64,000 nucleotides of DNA from Callipepla californica brunnescens (taxonomy: Eukaryota; Chordata; Aves; Galliformes; Odontophoridae): the NCBI GenBank assembly GCA_023055505.1, contig JALIRH010000026.1, forward strand, positions 9,377,591-9,441,590, in the 5' to 3' direction. The stretch's first letter is position 1. Every line of letters starts with the position of its first letter. The notes beneath the pieces are model-generated. The model ran no database searches, had not been told where the DNA came from, and saw only the letters and a program-made list of their open reading frames with translations. Both the position numbers and the translations under genes were made by a program. This document shows, piece after piece, positions 36,831 through 49,739 of the stretch.

Positions 36831-39800
36831 GATTCCAATTGAAAAATGTAGGATAGGATCTTGTCTGAGCTCCAAATGACCATCTTTTAGATGCTGGAGG
36901 CTTTGGACAATTTTTTTATTTTATTTTCAGAGCTGATCAGAGATGATTTCCCTTGGTTTTGCAGCTGCATACAAAACCTGGATTTTTACTGTGGTGAAAA
37001 TTATGATCGTAACTGTTTCATGAGGTGGTCGTGTATTCGGACAAGCATCTGCATTTTTAGTAGCTTTCACAGCCAAATTTTTCATTTTTATTTAGTTCTC
37101 TATATATTTATCATTTTAACAAGATTCATGACGTGGTTTAGAAACCATATCTCTGTATAACCCTGTCTATGTGTGCTTTCTTGCCAACTCCTTTCTTTCC
37201 CACTTCTAATCCACTAAAAAAAATCTCCCTGCTTCTTCAGGAACTGCTGTTCAATATCTAGTGCCATGGTGATAACTTATGGTTCTCAATTTGTCACCTT
37301 TGCTTAGTGTTGAGCATTCTTCAGTATTTTTGGAGTTTGTATGCTCAGCTTTAGAGGATTATTAATGTCTGTTTAGCTATCATTTCATTACAAAGGGAGA
37401 TCACGGATATACAGACAAATCACTTGTGTTTCATTGTTGATGGGTGTTAGTCAAAGAATGATATCTGATATTGGCACTTGTGTATTATTTTATATTTTGA
37501 ATTGCAGGCAGTGACCTAGGATAGTCTGCAGTATTGTACTGTCTGATTAAACACCCTGAAATGAAATTGAAATGAAATAAATCTATTTATAGTTACTCCC
37601 TCCTCCTTGTTTCTTTATTTTCGCAGAAAGTATCATAATATGCCATATGTTTCAGGGCTTGCAGTGAATTTTGCCAAGACTTTTCTGAATATAAAGGGAT
37701 TTTTCTGTTTTGCATTTCTTTTTCTTGAAATTAATCGCAATATTATCCTTTGTTTTATAGCACTGTAGCTTTTTAAAACAAAAAGATCTCCAGAAAGCAG
37801 AGAAATATGAGGTTCATAATTTATTTACAGAGCTTGACACTCTTACTAAGCTACCTTGAAGGATTCAAAAATAGAAACTGATAACTTGAAAAAGACCGAG
37901 AAGGTATCAAGAGCAATAAAATATTAAAAGAACTAACACTGAAGTAAAGTAACTCACAGCCTGAATTAGAACTATTTCTTCATTCTTTGTATCCTTTGGT
38001 TACCCTGGTTTTTTAATTCAGCGTAAGTGAAGATGCCTGCTTGATGCTACTTGAGCTTCCTTCGCTCTGTGGAAGAGGTATCTTCATCTACAGTGTAAAT
38101 TCAGCATGTTTCATTGAAATAGTAGCTGCCAATCTTTACTCAATTTACTTTTGTTCTCCTTCAGAGAGTTTATATTCTCTGCATTTTAAGTTTCCTTGAT
38201 AATAGGATGCTTCCGGCTTAAAGTTGCATGGCACCTTTCCATATAATTTTGTGCCAGTGCTATTCTGCATTCCTAGCTGCTCAGTCAAGGCTGCAGCATC
38301 CTTATGTTTCTGTCACACAAATCTGTAGCAGAAAACTTTGTTCTTATATAACTTAAATGCTCTAAGGAATCAAACTGCAGGTTGCGATCACCAGCTATTG
38401 TGGATAACTTCAGCATAATTCAGCATTAGATTGCAGCACACTTATTTTTCTTTAGTTGAAAATTTGATTACATCTATGTGTGTGACGTACTCTGAATTTT
38501 GTTTAGAGTAAGGAGAAACTGTGCTGGCTCTTGAATCAAATATCCAAATTATGGACTTTTTTGTGCATCACAGAGTCCCTTGTGAGTATCTTTCCAGAAT
38601 GTACTGTTGACTCATGGTTTTGGGATGACATGGTTTTGGGAACTCCTTAAATCTATTCCTGTCTGTGCCACTTATATACTGGAAAATCATAGTTTTTCCT
38701 CATTCATTTCTCTATTCCCATTTCCCCTCTTGTGATAGAAAGAGAGAAGGAAGGGAGATGCCCCCGGGTGAGTGTGATGTATTTTAAACACAGAGGACTG
38801 TGCTGTCTGATTTTTCTCAATCCCATCCCAAGCAGTATTAATGTTTTCCAGTGACTCACTGAGTTGCAATGGCACAGTGCGCACATAAAATTAAAAGATT
38901 TGAAATTTAGATCATGGGCAGCGCTGTGCTGTGATACTCAGGTTTAAGTCTTTGTTGTTTAGTTATCAAACTAAGAAAGTCTGAGACAAGTCCAAAATAG
39001 AAAGGGGGAAAAAATTCAAATAATGAATGACTTCTAATCCATGGTCTGTCATCCAAACCTAATGGATATTTTCAGTCTCATGAATATATTCTTTGCAACT
39101 CTTAAATAGTACTAAATCAGTCATGAAGATTATAAATTGTGAAAATGAAATGCACTAATGTAGTGTTTTAAATTTTCATACCAATTTGAGTACTTGTGTG
39201 ACCTTTACATGGTAAAATAAGCTTTCTGGGTTTAGTATGCGCAATTCAACATGCACGTCACCTTTCAGGTTTAAAGAGAGGAGAAGAAAGAGAAATCTGT
39301 CAGTTTGTGGGATGCAATTAACTGTTAACTTGGCATTTATGCACCCTCTAATACATTCAGATATTGATAAGTGAACTTCGTAGATGCGCAGTCATCTCTT
39401 CCACTGAGATTCCAGTAGACCACCTTGTGGTTTTTTTTAATTTTTTTTTTTTCTCATATGAAAACGGGTATCTTTCAGAGAACACTAAATAGGTGGAGGC
39501 CATTTTAACACTGTCCTCAGCTTAATGTAATTACGTAAGAAATTTGGTTTTAAGGCAGGAAAACTAACCTGTAGTTCAAAATTCTTCTCTAAAAAAAGGA
39601 CATTTCAATATTTACGTGACCCAGGAGATTAGGGTATGTAATCTATATCTGTATATCATCCAAGTGTCAGATTTCTAAAGCTGCCAAGCTCATTCGGGTT
39701 TTAGAAACTTGCATTAACTGCAAAATGATGGGTTGACAGTTACTGTAACTATCACAGGAACAATTTATTAACTTAATGATTTCTACAATATTGGTCATAT

Positions 39801-42800
39801 TATATAGCCTTATGTACTGGAATATGTTATTACATATCATTAGGTATTTCATTATGTCTTAGATTTGTTTTCTTATGAGCCATCTATGTGTAAACAATGC
39901 ACACAAATTAATAACGTCCCATTTTTCTATCTTTGCGTGCATTGGTGATAATCAATATTGTTCTCCTAGAGGTGGTATGCCAGGCATGTAACTGCATGTG
40001 TTGGTATTCTCTTTCCAGTTTATGTGCACATATGTGTTAAAACATGTATGCAGTTAAAAATCCAAACAGCCGGGGATCCTCAAAATGTTGTAGCAAAAAT
40101 GGTAGAGTTTGTGTTTATATGCACAAGTATTTCACTTCACCCAAAGTCGCAAGTCTAGATAAGAGCCAGTGCAGATAACAGAATAAAATAAAAAATTATA
40201 ATAGGATGTCAGTGAATCTTGTGTGCTTTGTGCTGATTTATAGAACTCCAGAGGGGGTGGAATAATACTTAAATATCTTTAATTGCCAAGACTTCCGTTT
40301 GATGAGAAGTTCTGTGTACTTTTCAAAGTAAATAGCCAAATATTTGCAACACTGAATGGCATTCTTTGGATGTTTTTTGTTGCTTAGGCACAGTATGCTT
40401 TGCTGTGTGTTTATCTCCTGTTTTTCAGTTTCGTGTTTTCACCACTAGAAGAACTGGAGAATCAAAAATTGCCTTTTGTTAAAATAATGTGTGAGTGGAA
40501 ATATCTTCAAGTTTTTATGCACAGAGTAACAGTCCTTTCCCATCCCAGGCCACTCTGTTTCAAAGAGAGAAGTCAATCAAAATTTTGGCTTGATATCTAG
40601 TAAATCTAATCTTACTTTAAATTGTCACCATACTCTAGGTGAGCCTTTAAATTTGTGTACAGATTTCTGGGCAATGTAATATAATAACAAACAATAAGGA
40701 TGAATTATGTACACATACCTTATGGTACACCATAATGTTTCTGCTGTTTTCAGGAGTGTATGTTTTCTATGTGATATTAAATACTTAAAGGATGGCTATC
40801 TTGGTGACTTGGTGTTCTGTTTAGTAGATACTGAACAAATGAACTCACATATTAAATACTGTGTTGTTGTTCATGATAGTGGTGCCTTTGGTTTGTTTTT
40901 ATTTTTTGTTTTTCATTCTCTCTTTAAGCTGGCAAAGTAGCTGGACTCACAGACCTTATCAGTTTCAGTTAAAGTCTTCTGAGCTTTTCTCTTCTGGTCC
41001 TGGAGACCAGAGGAAAGTGAAGTTTCTGTAGATAAAGGAATCAGAAAATTCTGCGGATTGTTCTTTGAACAAGCTTCAGAAAACTCTTAGGTGAACTATG
41101 TAACAGAGAAATCTGTCAGAATTAAGATTCAGCTTTATAGAGAAGAATCTTGGCTGAAACCTGAGAGCTGTTTTCAGTCCCCAGGCAAATTGTCTTCCCT
41201 TCTTTTTCTTACTTTATTTTAGAACTTAATGGTATCCCTTGGGTTGCATTTCTTAGTATCGCATTCTCCACAGGAGAGCTTGGTTTTTTAAAAACTAATG
41301 GAAATACAACTACAAAAAATAGAATGAGACTCTTAAAAGCGACAATAATTAAGATATATTAAGTATTCTTATCTTTGTTGTTGTTGTTGTGTAGATAAGC
41401 TTTCTTCAGATCTTGTTTCTGATAGTTTTCTGAATGTGCGAAAGAGCCTGAGAATTATTCCATTTTGAATTGAAGTTAAAAATGGTTTTAAATAGCAAAA
41501 CTCTACTAAATTCCTAGCAGTGACAGAAGCTACTGTTTAAATGTGAAAATGAAACAAAGAAATACGGATATTTTAAAAGGTCATCTTGAGAGAGAAAACA
41601 GGAATAAGAAAAAAAACACTTTTAAATTGTATGCAAAACCTAATTTTTCATGATGCCTCTGGAATAGTTAAGCTGTGTGTGAAAGTAGGTGGCCTTGAGG
41701 AAAAACCAGTCATTGAAATATATTTTTAAATACTTTGAGTCTCTTCAGTGCAGTGGTGTCCTACACTTAAGGAGCTGTGGATTCCATTTGGGTGAACAGC
41801 ACTGTGGCTAGTGCAGCTTACAGTGCACATTCTGCTTTTTTTTTTCTTTTCTTATGCTACAGAATATAATGTACATATTTAAACACTCTAGAGGAGAGAA
41901 TTGTAGCTGAGCTAATGATTAATGTAAATGTATGTTACTATACTGTTTATTATAGATGAATCATTCAAATTAAATTTTGCTGATCATCTTCTCAGACACA
42001 TTTCTGAGTGTTACAGATGAGTTTATTTAAAACATTATAATATAATTTTAAGAGAAGAAATATGTGTAAGTATCAGTGTACATATAAAGAAGTATCAAGA
42101 AAACTTCTGTTTGAAGCAGCGTAGTGTCAGGTCACAAGTCTTTCTTGCTTCCATGTACAGTTATATTCATTTATTTTTCCCTTCTACTTTTCAAAATCTC
42201 CTGTCCCCTCCTTTCACTCATTATTGACCAGGCATGAGGGAAGGTTGTGCTCTCATTCGTAGGATGGAAGGCTCAATAGTAATTCAGAAGTTTGTGTTTT
42301 CTGCCTTGTTTCTCCGCCCCCAGTCTTGTTCCTATAGTTTCTTCACTCTCTTCAAATATACAGGAATTTAAGTAGAAAATTAATGGTGTATCAGTTTTTC
42401 ATGTGGTGACCACCAGGAGCTCAAGCATGTCAGATGGATTACATGTCATTACATAATTTGGTGCAAATTAGTTGACAGCTGCTAGGCTTACTATCACTTC
42501 CATTCATAGCTGCTTTGGCCTGGTTGTTCAGAAAACAGAGAGCTGCCTCAAATAAGAGTGCAAAAGGAGGTGCAAAATTCAGGGCCTTCAATCATATTCA
42601 GATCTGAAGGCAAGGGCTGCGTCTTTTTGATCCCATGATTTTCTTTGTGTATTATGTTATGTGCAAAATCTCTAAATTAAGCCTAATGCAGTGGTTGAAA
42701 GCTGTGGAAAATGTGATTGCTTGGCTTTCTGCTTACATTCTCACATAATCAACTTTGGTTTCTGCACTAGGTCATTATCTTAGCATAATGTCTGTTGAAG

Positions 42801-42937
42801 TGGTTATTCTTCATGAGAAGTATTCAGATTAAGAAAAAAAAAAAAGCAACAACATAAGAGCTCATCTAAAACATGGGACATTAGTCCAATATTTTAAAAA
42901 ATGAAAAAAATAAAAAGAAAACAAATAAAAAAGATGA
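36831..42937. other. Long unique non-coding stretch
   Basis: About 6 kb without a recognised repeat or exon. A 16-bp-period duplication of 'catggttttggga' lies at 38613-38641. T-rich runs occur at 39429-39453 and 41837-41850. (TTG)n lies at 41378-41391 and an A-rich patch at 42833-42930. Frames at 36891-37160, 40400-40600 and 40707-40940 have compositions typical of random T-rich DNA. Confidence 0.5.
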
Positions 42938-43180
42938 AAGGTAGTGGCCTTAAGTTGCACCAGTGGAGATTCAAATTGCATATTAGGAAAGATTTCTTCT
43001 TAGAAAGAGTAGTCTAGCATGGGAACAGACTGCTCAGGGAGGCTGGTGGAATCACTGGGATGGTGTTCAAGAAATGTGGAGATATGGAACTGAGAGACAG
43101 AGTTTAGAGGGCGTGTTGGTAATGGGTTGACAATTGGACTCGAGGTTTTTTCCAACCTTAATGATTTTGTGATTCTGTGA
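42938..43180 (+). mobile_element. CR1 LINE 3' region, about 240 bp
   Basis: It begins 'aaaggtagtggccttaagtt', then 'tattaggaaagatttcttct' and 'ctcagggaggctggtggaat'. It ends 'ggtttttt'/'ccaaccttaatgattttgtg' and 'attctgtga'. This is the standard order of an avian CR1 3' end, including the 'ttggactcgag' block and octamers. Confidence 0.93.
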
Positions 43181-45582
43181 AGACAAACAAGGTGTTGCCT
43201 TTCTGCTTCCATCCTGTGCCTTTATCTTTTCAGAAACAGAATAATAAAGACAAAGATGAGATTTTCAACATGGTTAATTGGGCAACTTGGTAAATGGAAG
43301 GGACTTCTGGAGTCTCCCAATGAAATATGCACTGGTCACAGTTTCTCCTAGCTGGAAGTAGCCATTGCTCGTAGATTTCTTCCTTCTAATTAAAATAGAG
43401 GAAAGAAGGATTTACAGTGAGCAAATGCAGTAAGAAGCATGGTCTGAAGTTTTTTTTTACTTGTTTTTAAAAAAGGAAAAAAGGGCTGAGAATGAAAATA
43501 GCTATTTCTGGAGAAACTGTGGAAGTTATAGACCATGTTCATGGCATTCTTTCTCAAGTATTAATAGATTTGAGCTTTTTTTTTTTTTTTAGGTGCCTTG
43601 TTTTCCTTTAAGCAACCGGATCGAGGAGTTGTCTGATAGTTTCATTATTGCCGATAATCATTGTATTTTAATGAGTAGTTTGAAATTTTGGGGATGAGTT
43701 GAGGAATTACCTCTTAGAAATGTGTAAAGTCTAGAAATCAATCCTCAAAGTCTTATATATAGCTCTAGAAGATTAATTGCATCTAAGGGAGTGATCAGTT
43801 AAAAGCAGTTTTCTGGTGCTTTCTTACGGCTATTTTTTGTGGTTTGTTTAATTTTAATTCATATAAATACGAGTTTAATCAAACAAGAGATAGCTGTGGG
43901 GTTTTTCTGAGTATAATAGAAGTTGCTGCAGCATTCGCTTTGTGATATGAAATGCAGCTGGGTTGAAGAGTTCAGGTTACATTTACATACAGTATGTTTG
44001 ACTGTTGACTCTGAATTTAATTTCTGACAGCCCTAAATGCCTTAATGGAATACAGACATAAGAGCAGGGAGACTACTTGCTTTTAACAGCTCATCCTACG
44101 AGGCACACAGCCCTTGAGTGACGCATGTAGAAAAACACTCAAATACTGAACTAGTTTTGTTTCATGCTGTTCACTTGAAGGGAAAGTGTATTACCATGTA
44201 CTGCTGTGTCCTTAGGGCTACAGTGCTCTGCGCTGGCATTAAGCCTGATCTAAATCCAAACACTGGCAATAGAAATAATGTTTAAAAAAATAAAAAAAGT
44301 AAAATATTTTTTTAAAAACATTAGATAGTCAGACTAATAGAGCTGAAAACAACTTGGAAAAAAAAAAGGAGGGTAAAGTCAAGTTTATGTATTATTTTCT
44401 TCTTTGTTTCTACAACTTTACAATGTAAGCATAGAATGTTTCTATTCTCTTATGTTTACATTTTATATAATCTTATGCTGGAGATATTTCCAGGTCTTTT
44501 GAGGACTGATAGCTCCTTAAGAAATCTTTGATTAAGGGCCACTCAAATTCTTTGCCAGATGCCTGAGTTAAACATGTTTGTGAATGTGAAGTACTTAGGA
44601 AACATGAGCAAAATTCACCTCCTTGTGAATTCAGGAAGTTGTCACTATGTTATGGTATATGAAGGATTAATTCTTACAAGACTTCCTATTGATATTCATC
44701 TAAAGGGAAAAAATGCCCTATGGACTTCTTTGTTGGAGGTATTTCTATGTCCTTGTAAGGAAATTCATTGTCTCTCTTCTAAAAAACGCAAGAAGATATA
44801 AATCACTTACAACTACCTATTTCTGTGTGTCACTCAGATATCCATGAAAAGAAACAAGGATATACTTGCCAAGGGATTTTCTCAGCTTGCAAGACCCATC
44901 AGAGTTGAACTAGCAGTAAGCAGTTAGTCGTCAGAGTTCTTGTAGACAGAATGGATGAGAACCAGGCTTTTTAATTCAATAAGGATATTGTTATTTTAGT
45001 ATCTCAGTCCATCTTGGAAGAAAATAAGATGTTTTTCCCTGTCATGTGTTGAGATAACCATTAGCAAATGACAGGTTGAATTGAGATGCAGAAGATTCAG
45101 CTCCAAATCAGAACCAAGATCCCAGTTCTGTCTTAAACTCTTTTTTCATGCTGGGTTTCACAAGGTTTCTTGACTGATTTTTCTCCAAAGGAAGGTATTA
45201 ATTTTGATGAGCTGGTGTTGTATGGGGAAAATATGTTCTTGAACAACTTTGTAACACAGCAGGAAAGAGAACAACTAAGCTAATCAAAGCAGATTATACT
45301 ATTTAGATGCCATTGTTTCTCAAGACTAGTATTAAATCCGGAGAATTGTTGCTTTCAGGTGCATTTAGAAGATTAAATCTGGTTAATGTTTCAAAGCGTC
45401 TGTTGGGTGTCCAGATGAAAGTGCATCCTGGGTCATTAAAAAACACTGAGCACTTGTATCATAGTTCACGGGTAGGCAGGATGCCCTGCTGTCAGACACT
45501 AGATATTATGCCAGTTTCCTATTGCGAAAGAGAATGTCCTGAGTGTGGGGGTGAGCACATTGCTGGCATCACACTTTGCCAG

Positions 45583-45638
45583 GAGTCAAGCTGCCCTCGG
45601 TGATGTCTGTGGGACTGCTGGAGGAAGTGTTAATGCAG
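45583..45638 (+). CDS. Weak candidate internal exon (56 bp), unidentified
   Basis: A reasonable acceptor ('atcacactttgccag') precedes 56 bases, followed by a plausible donor ('gcag|gttagt'). In one frame the interval reads 'VKLPSVMSVGLLEEVLMQ' with CTG, GTG and GAG codons, which looks more protein-like than the surrounding DNA. A second frame is also open. The wider region 45300-45780 is GC-richer than its flanks and holds a 98-codon frame with clustered cysteines. No family was recognised. A chance combination, a lncRNA exon or an old mobile element are all possible, and chance is quite likely in 64 kb. Confidence 0.15.
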
Positions 45639-47847
45639 GTTAGTTTAAAATCCAGATGGACTAATTTGAGTCCTGAGCGTGGCAGCTGTATGTCAGCTAC
45701 ACAGTCTGCCTGCGTTCTGCAGTGCTTGGCCATATGGAGGAGCTTCATGTCAACCCTTGGTGTCTGATGCTCAAGAGTACCTGAACGTAAGATTTGTGAA
45801 GTTTTCAAATGTGTCCTTCTGGAAACTTGTGTTTCCTGCTCATTCTTCCAACTGAATAGCAGATAATTTCTCCTGCTGTCCTTGGAGCAGGAGGAAATGA
45901 GCTTTGAACATAGCCCTATGAATACACTATTTTATGTATCCTGTTGATATTTTTCAGAAGCTTCCAGGAACATTCTCACTGTTTTTCTCTATGTGAAATT
46001 TAGCCTGTCACTGTGACTGTACTGAAAAGGGATTGACAAACAGAACCAAGCCAAAACATAAGAAAACAAAAAAAAGTACAGTAGAAAGGCAATGAAAGTC
46101 AGTTTAGAAAGCACAGTATTTCTGTTTGTTTCACATTGACACTTTGAACTACTCCTTGAAAAAGGGTTTAGTAACTGTCACTGCCATTTGAGTCAGGTGG
46201 CTGACATTTTGCTGAAGGAACTAAGAAAACAGATCTGTTATACCTCTGTAATTTTTATTTCTTTCTGTTGTAGTAGAAGCAGTATCATCAGTGTCTCTGG
46301 TATTTAAGTTTTCCAGTCACCTCACCTGTGAAGTCTGACAAGTTATATGTATGGTTTGCTTTTGTTGTTGTTCTTGCTGTTTTTGTGTGTGGTTTTTTTC
46401 TATGATGGTTTTTGGTTTTATTTATTTATTTTTTCAGCAGTCTTTCTTATCCCAGTGAAAGACTGGGATTTTGACATTTGACATTGACATCAGAAAGCCA
46501 GATAAATAGGAAAAGTCCTTTAAGCTTTACAGCCCTAATTATATTAGGGGTTGTTGTTGGACTGGGGAGGAAGTACAGGAGCAACTGCTTAGTGCTGGGC
46601 AGTAGGGAAAAACATTTTTCTATTTTTTTATTCTCCGTGGATAGTTTTAGTCTTTTAGCACCATGCGGCATGGAGTTCCACAGCCGGAGGAAATGACTTT
46701 ACAATATTCATGCAGAATTAATGCAGATCTACAGAGGAATTTCAATTCAAAGGAGAGCCTGATTTTAATGTATTTTTTTTTTTTTGCTGGTAGCTTTTGA
46801 AAAAAATTACTTATTTTGGGTAACTTATTAACCTTACTTAGTACCTTATTTAAAAGGTAACGTTCAGCCATCAGGATCAAATTTTTCTCGAGTTTGAATC
46901 TTTGGGTTGTTTATCTTGTTGCCTGAGTCAGTAAGGTGTTGTTTTGAGTTTTGCAGGTGATAATTCAGTGTAGCAATATTTACTGAGTTAGACGTGAGGG
47001 AAATGGCACATGTGCAAAAATAAGTTTAAATACAATATGGACAGCTCACATTGTGATGTGCCATCTCACGCCAAATGTGCTTTCTTTGATCTTATTAATA
47101 CATGTAATAGGGTAGTACACAAATACATGCAAACTACTATTTCTTTATTGTTAAACGCTTGTGTTTGGTTGTGTAGAATCCCATGTAATTTAAGGTCCAT
47201 GGTGTTTTTTTCTCTTGTCTGTTCTTGTTTTATACACATTTCAGGCTCTCAAACGAAACTTAGGCCAATTTCTTGCTCCAATTCATACAGGAAAATCAGC
47301 CTTTCATAATATTTTCATGTGACCTATTCAACCCATCTGATTATTAGCCTTATCAGATGTCTGAAATTTTACTTATTACAGTAAATAGTCACAATCCTGA
47401 ATCACCTACTGGTGTTGATGATGAGCCATTTTTGTTGAGGAAGAGAGAAAAGACAGATCTGTCTGCTTTTTGTTAGGCTGACCTTTAAGGCAATCTTATA
47501 CTTGGAATTTTCAGACTATGAGTTGTTAGTACAAAGCATATTACTTGGTACCAATGATAGTGTTGTGACTTAATGACAAACTTGTGGAGCCAGTTGAAGA
47601 TTGGAAGTGATTGTTTTTTCTTAAAATGAAATTTCTGTTCCCACTTGAAAAGAGTTTTGAGACAGATGTTGTTAACTTGAGGAAGGTTTGTGCTGAATTA
47701 CACTTATACAACTGTCTGCTCCTAGTGCCACATCTATTTTGGTAGTTGACCAAGATTTAGAGAAAAAGATCCAGACAAAGAGAGAGGTAGCATAGGGTCA
47801 AGCTTACTGTGGGTGTTACTAAATAATCAGCTCTATCTAATTCTTAC

Positions 47848-47927
47848 CTGAAGCTACATATGCCCCAGACATAAGTACTTTTGTATTCAACACGATTATA
47901 AGGGTTTCCAGTTCTAACACCCTGTGG
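47848..47927 (-). CDS. Weak candidate internal exon (80 bp), minus strand, unidentified
   Basis: On the minus strand a pyrimidine-rich acceptor ('ctctctcttctaattgccag') precedes 80 bases ending 'agcttcag', followed by the donor 'gtaaga'. Two of the three frames are open throughout. One reads 'HRVLELETLIIVLNTKVLMS' and continues open. The splice sites are good, but no family match is evident and no neighbouring exon was found on this strand. Confidence 0.15.
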
Positions 47928-49138
47928 CTGGCAATTAGAAGAGAGAGCTGACAGCAGGACTGCTTGCTCATGCAATGAAATAGCTCATTTTCTTCTAAAA
48001 AAGGCACTTTTGTCCTTCAGGCCCATCTCTAGAGGTCAGTGTTGTTAGCCATCGGCTGTACCTGTGCAAGGTCACAGCCTTGATTCTGTACTTTATGGAC
48101 AAATTGAGTGACAAAAGCATTGGAGAGAGAAAACTAGGAAAAAAGTCTTTCTCAGACCATTAGCAGTCATGACAGTGCTCAGGGAAACTGACTGTCCAGG
48201 TTATTTGTGTTTTATGAGTGACAGCTTCCTTTCTAATATGACAGAAACCAAATTTCTGACTTGAGTTTGCTGGTGAAGGAAATGTAGGAATGTTTTAATA
48301 GAGAGAGCTATTCATATTTTGAACAGCCCAACCATAACATATTTTCATTAAGTTTCTGTATGTTCAAGTAAGAATTTACACAGCTATCAAGAATATGGGA
48401 TGAGAGAAAATATACCCCACGATGAATTGAACTGTAGAAACCTTTCATTAAAAAGTTCTTCCATAATCCCTTTTTTATGAATATGTACCCCTTGAAGAGT
48501 TAATTATATCTGAATGAATCCTGCAGTTATCTCCTAAGGTTTGTGCGCATTCTTTGCAGGAATTTTAGCTGAATTTTACACAGATTTCTTTGGTTTTGGC
48601 AGGTAGAAGGTATTTGCTTTACTCTTGTCTGAATTATATTTTAATGGGAAAGACACAAGCTGCAACAGCACAGTTAAGTGGAAAATAAAGGTCTTTTTCC
48701 TTCATTAATAAAGTGTATAACAGAAGAGAAAAAGGAAGTGCCATGAATTCTCTCATGCTGTAATCTATTGGCAAACCTAGCTAAACCTCTTTTTCAGTGG
48801 TTGAACTTCTCTGAAAGTGCTGTGGGTTTATTAATATTAGAAGAAGAAATGCAGGGCTTCTGGCTGCAAAATTCACACAACTGAGGTGCACCCTTTGCTA
48901 TTTTTAGGGATGGTTTGTTGTTGTTCTTTCAGGTAGATACTACGTGGCAAAGCTTTTCTTGTCTTGGACATAGGTTATGTTGTTTTCTAACTGAATTAGC
49001 AGTATGGAACCATTTATCATTTTTCTTCATTGGGACTGGTTAACATTGATAGTCTGATAACTTGTACTGTTTTTATTTTTATTTATATTTATTTATTTAT
49101 TTTGTTAAGATACTTACCTTTCCATGGTTTGACTTTCC

Positions 49139-49249
49139 TGGATGAGGCTTTGAGCAATCTGGTCGAGTGAAAGGTTTCCCTGCTTGTAGCAGAGGGTTTG
49201 GAACTAGATGGTCTTAAAGGTCCCTTCCAACCCAAACCGTTCTATGATT
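49139..49249 (+). mobile_element. CR1 LINE 3'-end fragment, well preserved
   Basis: 'tggatgaggctttgagcaat', 'ctggtcgagtgaaaggtttc', 'cctgcttgtagcagagggtt', 'tggaactagatggtcttaaa' and 'ggtcccttccaacccaaacc' with 'gttctatgatt' form a near-consensus avian CR1 3' end. It is among the least diverged CR1 pieces in the window. Confidence 0.95.
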
Positions 49250-49682
49250 AATTTACAGCCTGATTTATTTTTTATTTAGTACATATATATTTGGGAAAAC
49301 TGCAGTACTTTAATGGGATATGGACAATTCGAAATCTTGTCATTTTCAGAAATAATTGACTTCATGGTTGTTTCAGAAACTGCAGCTGATACTGGTTCAC
49401 CTTGCCAGAACCTTGTTGCGTTCTTGTAAATGCAATTTCATGTGGTTTATCTCCCTTTCTGTGTTGTTTAAAATAGTAACACAGCAATGAAAATGAAAGA
49501 TGACTTCCCCACTCTAAAAATTTACTGTGTAAGGGGCTTTGTCATTCATAAAGTCAATGTAAAGAATGGAAGAATGCATGTTGTTTGTTTTTTTTTTCCT
49601 GACAATGTGGAAACATTCCCAAATAAAATCTCTTCTGATGAACATCAACCAATTTTTTAACTGAAGAAAAACCATTCCGTAC

Positions 49683-49739
<57 letters not shown>

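Larger units (their letters stand above)
43181..49138. other. Mostly unique non-coding DNA with weak exon candidates
   Basis: No gene was identified. The interval 45300-45780 stands out by higher GC and several open frames (see the candidate exon at 45583-45638). A second exon-like interval lies on the minus strand at 47848-47927. Low-complexity patches include 43578-43591 (T), 44281-44300 (A-rich), 46768-46783 (T) and (TTTA)n at 49076-49102. Confidence 0.45.

Noticed and set aside
38735..38768. Possible 29-base microexon between 'cctcttgtgatag' and 'gtgagt'
   Set aside because: The splice signals are good, but the content is a low-complexity purine run. Nothing else supports it.
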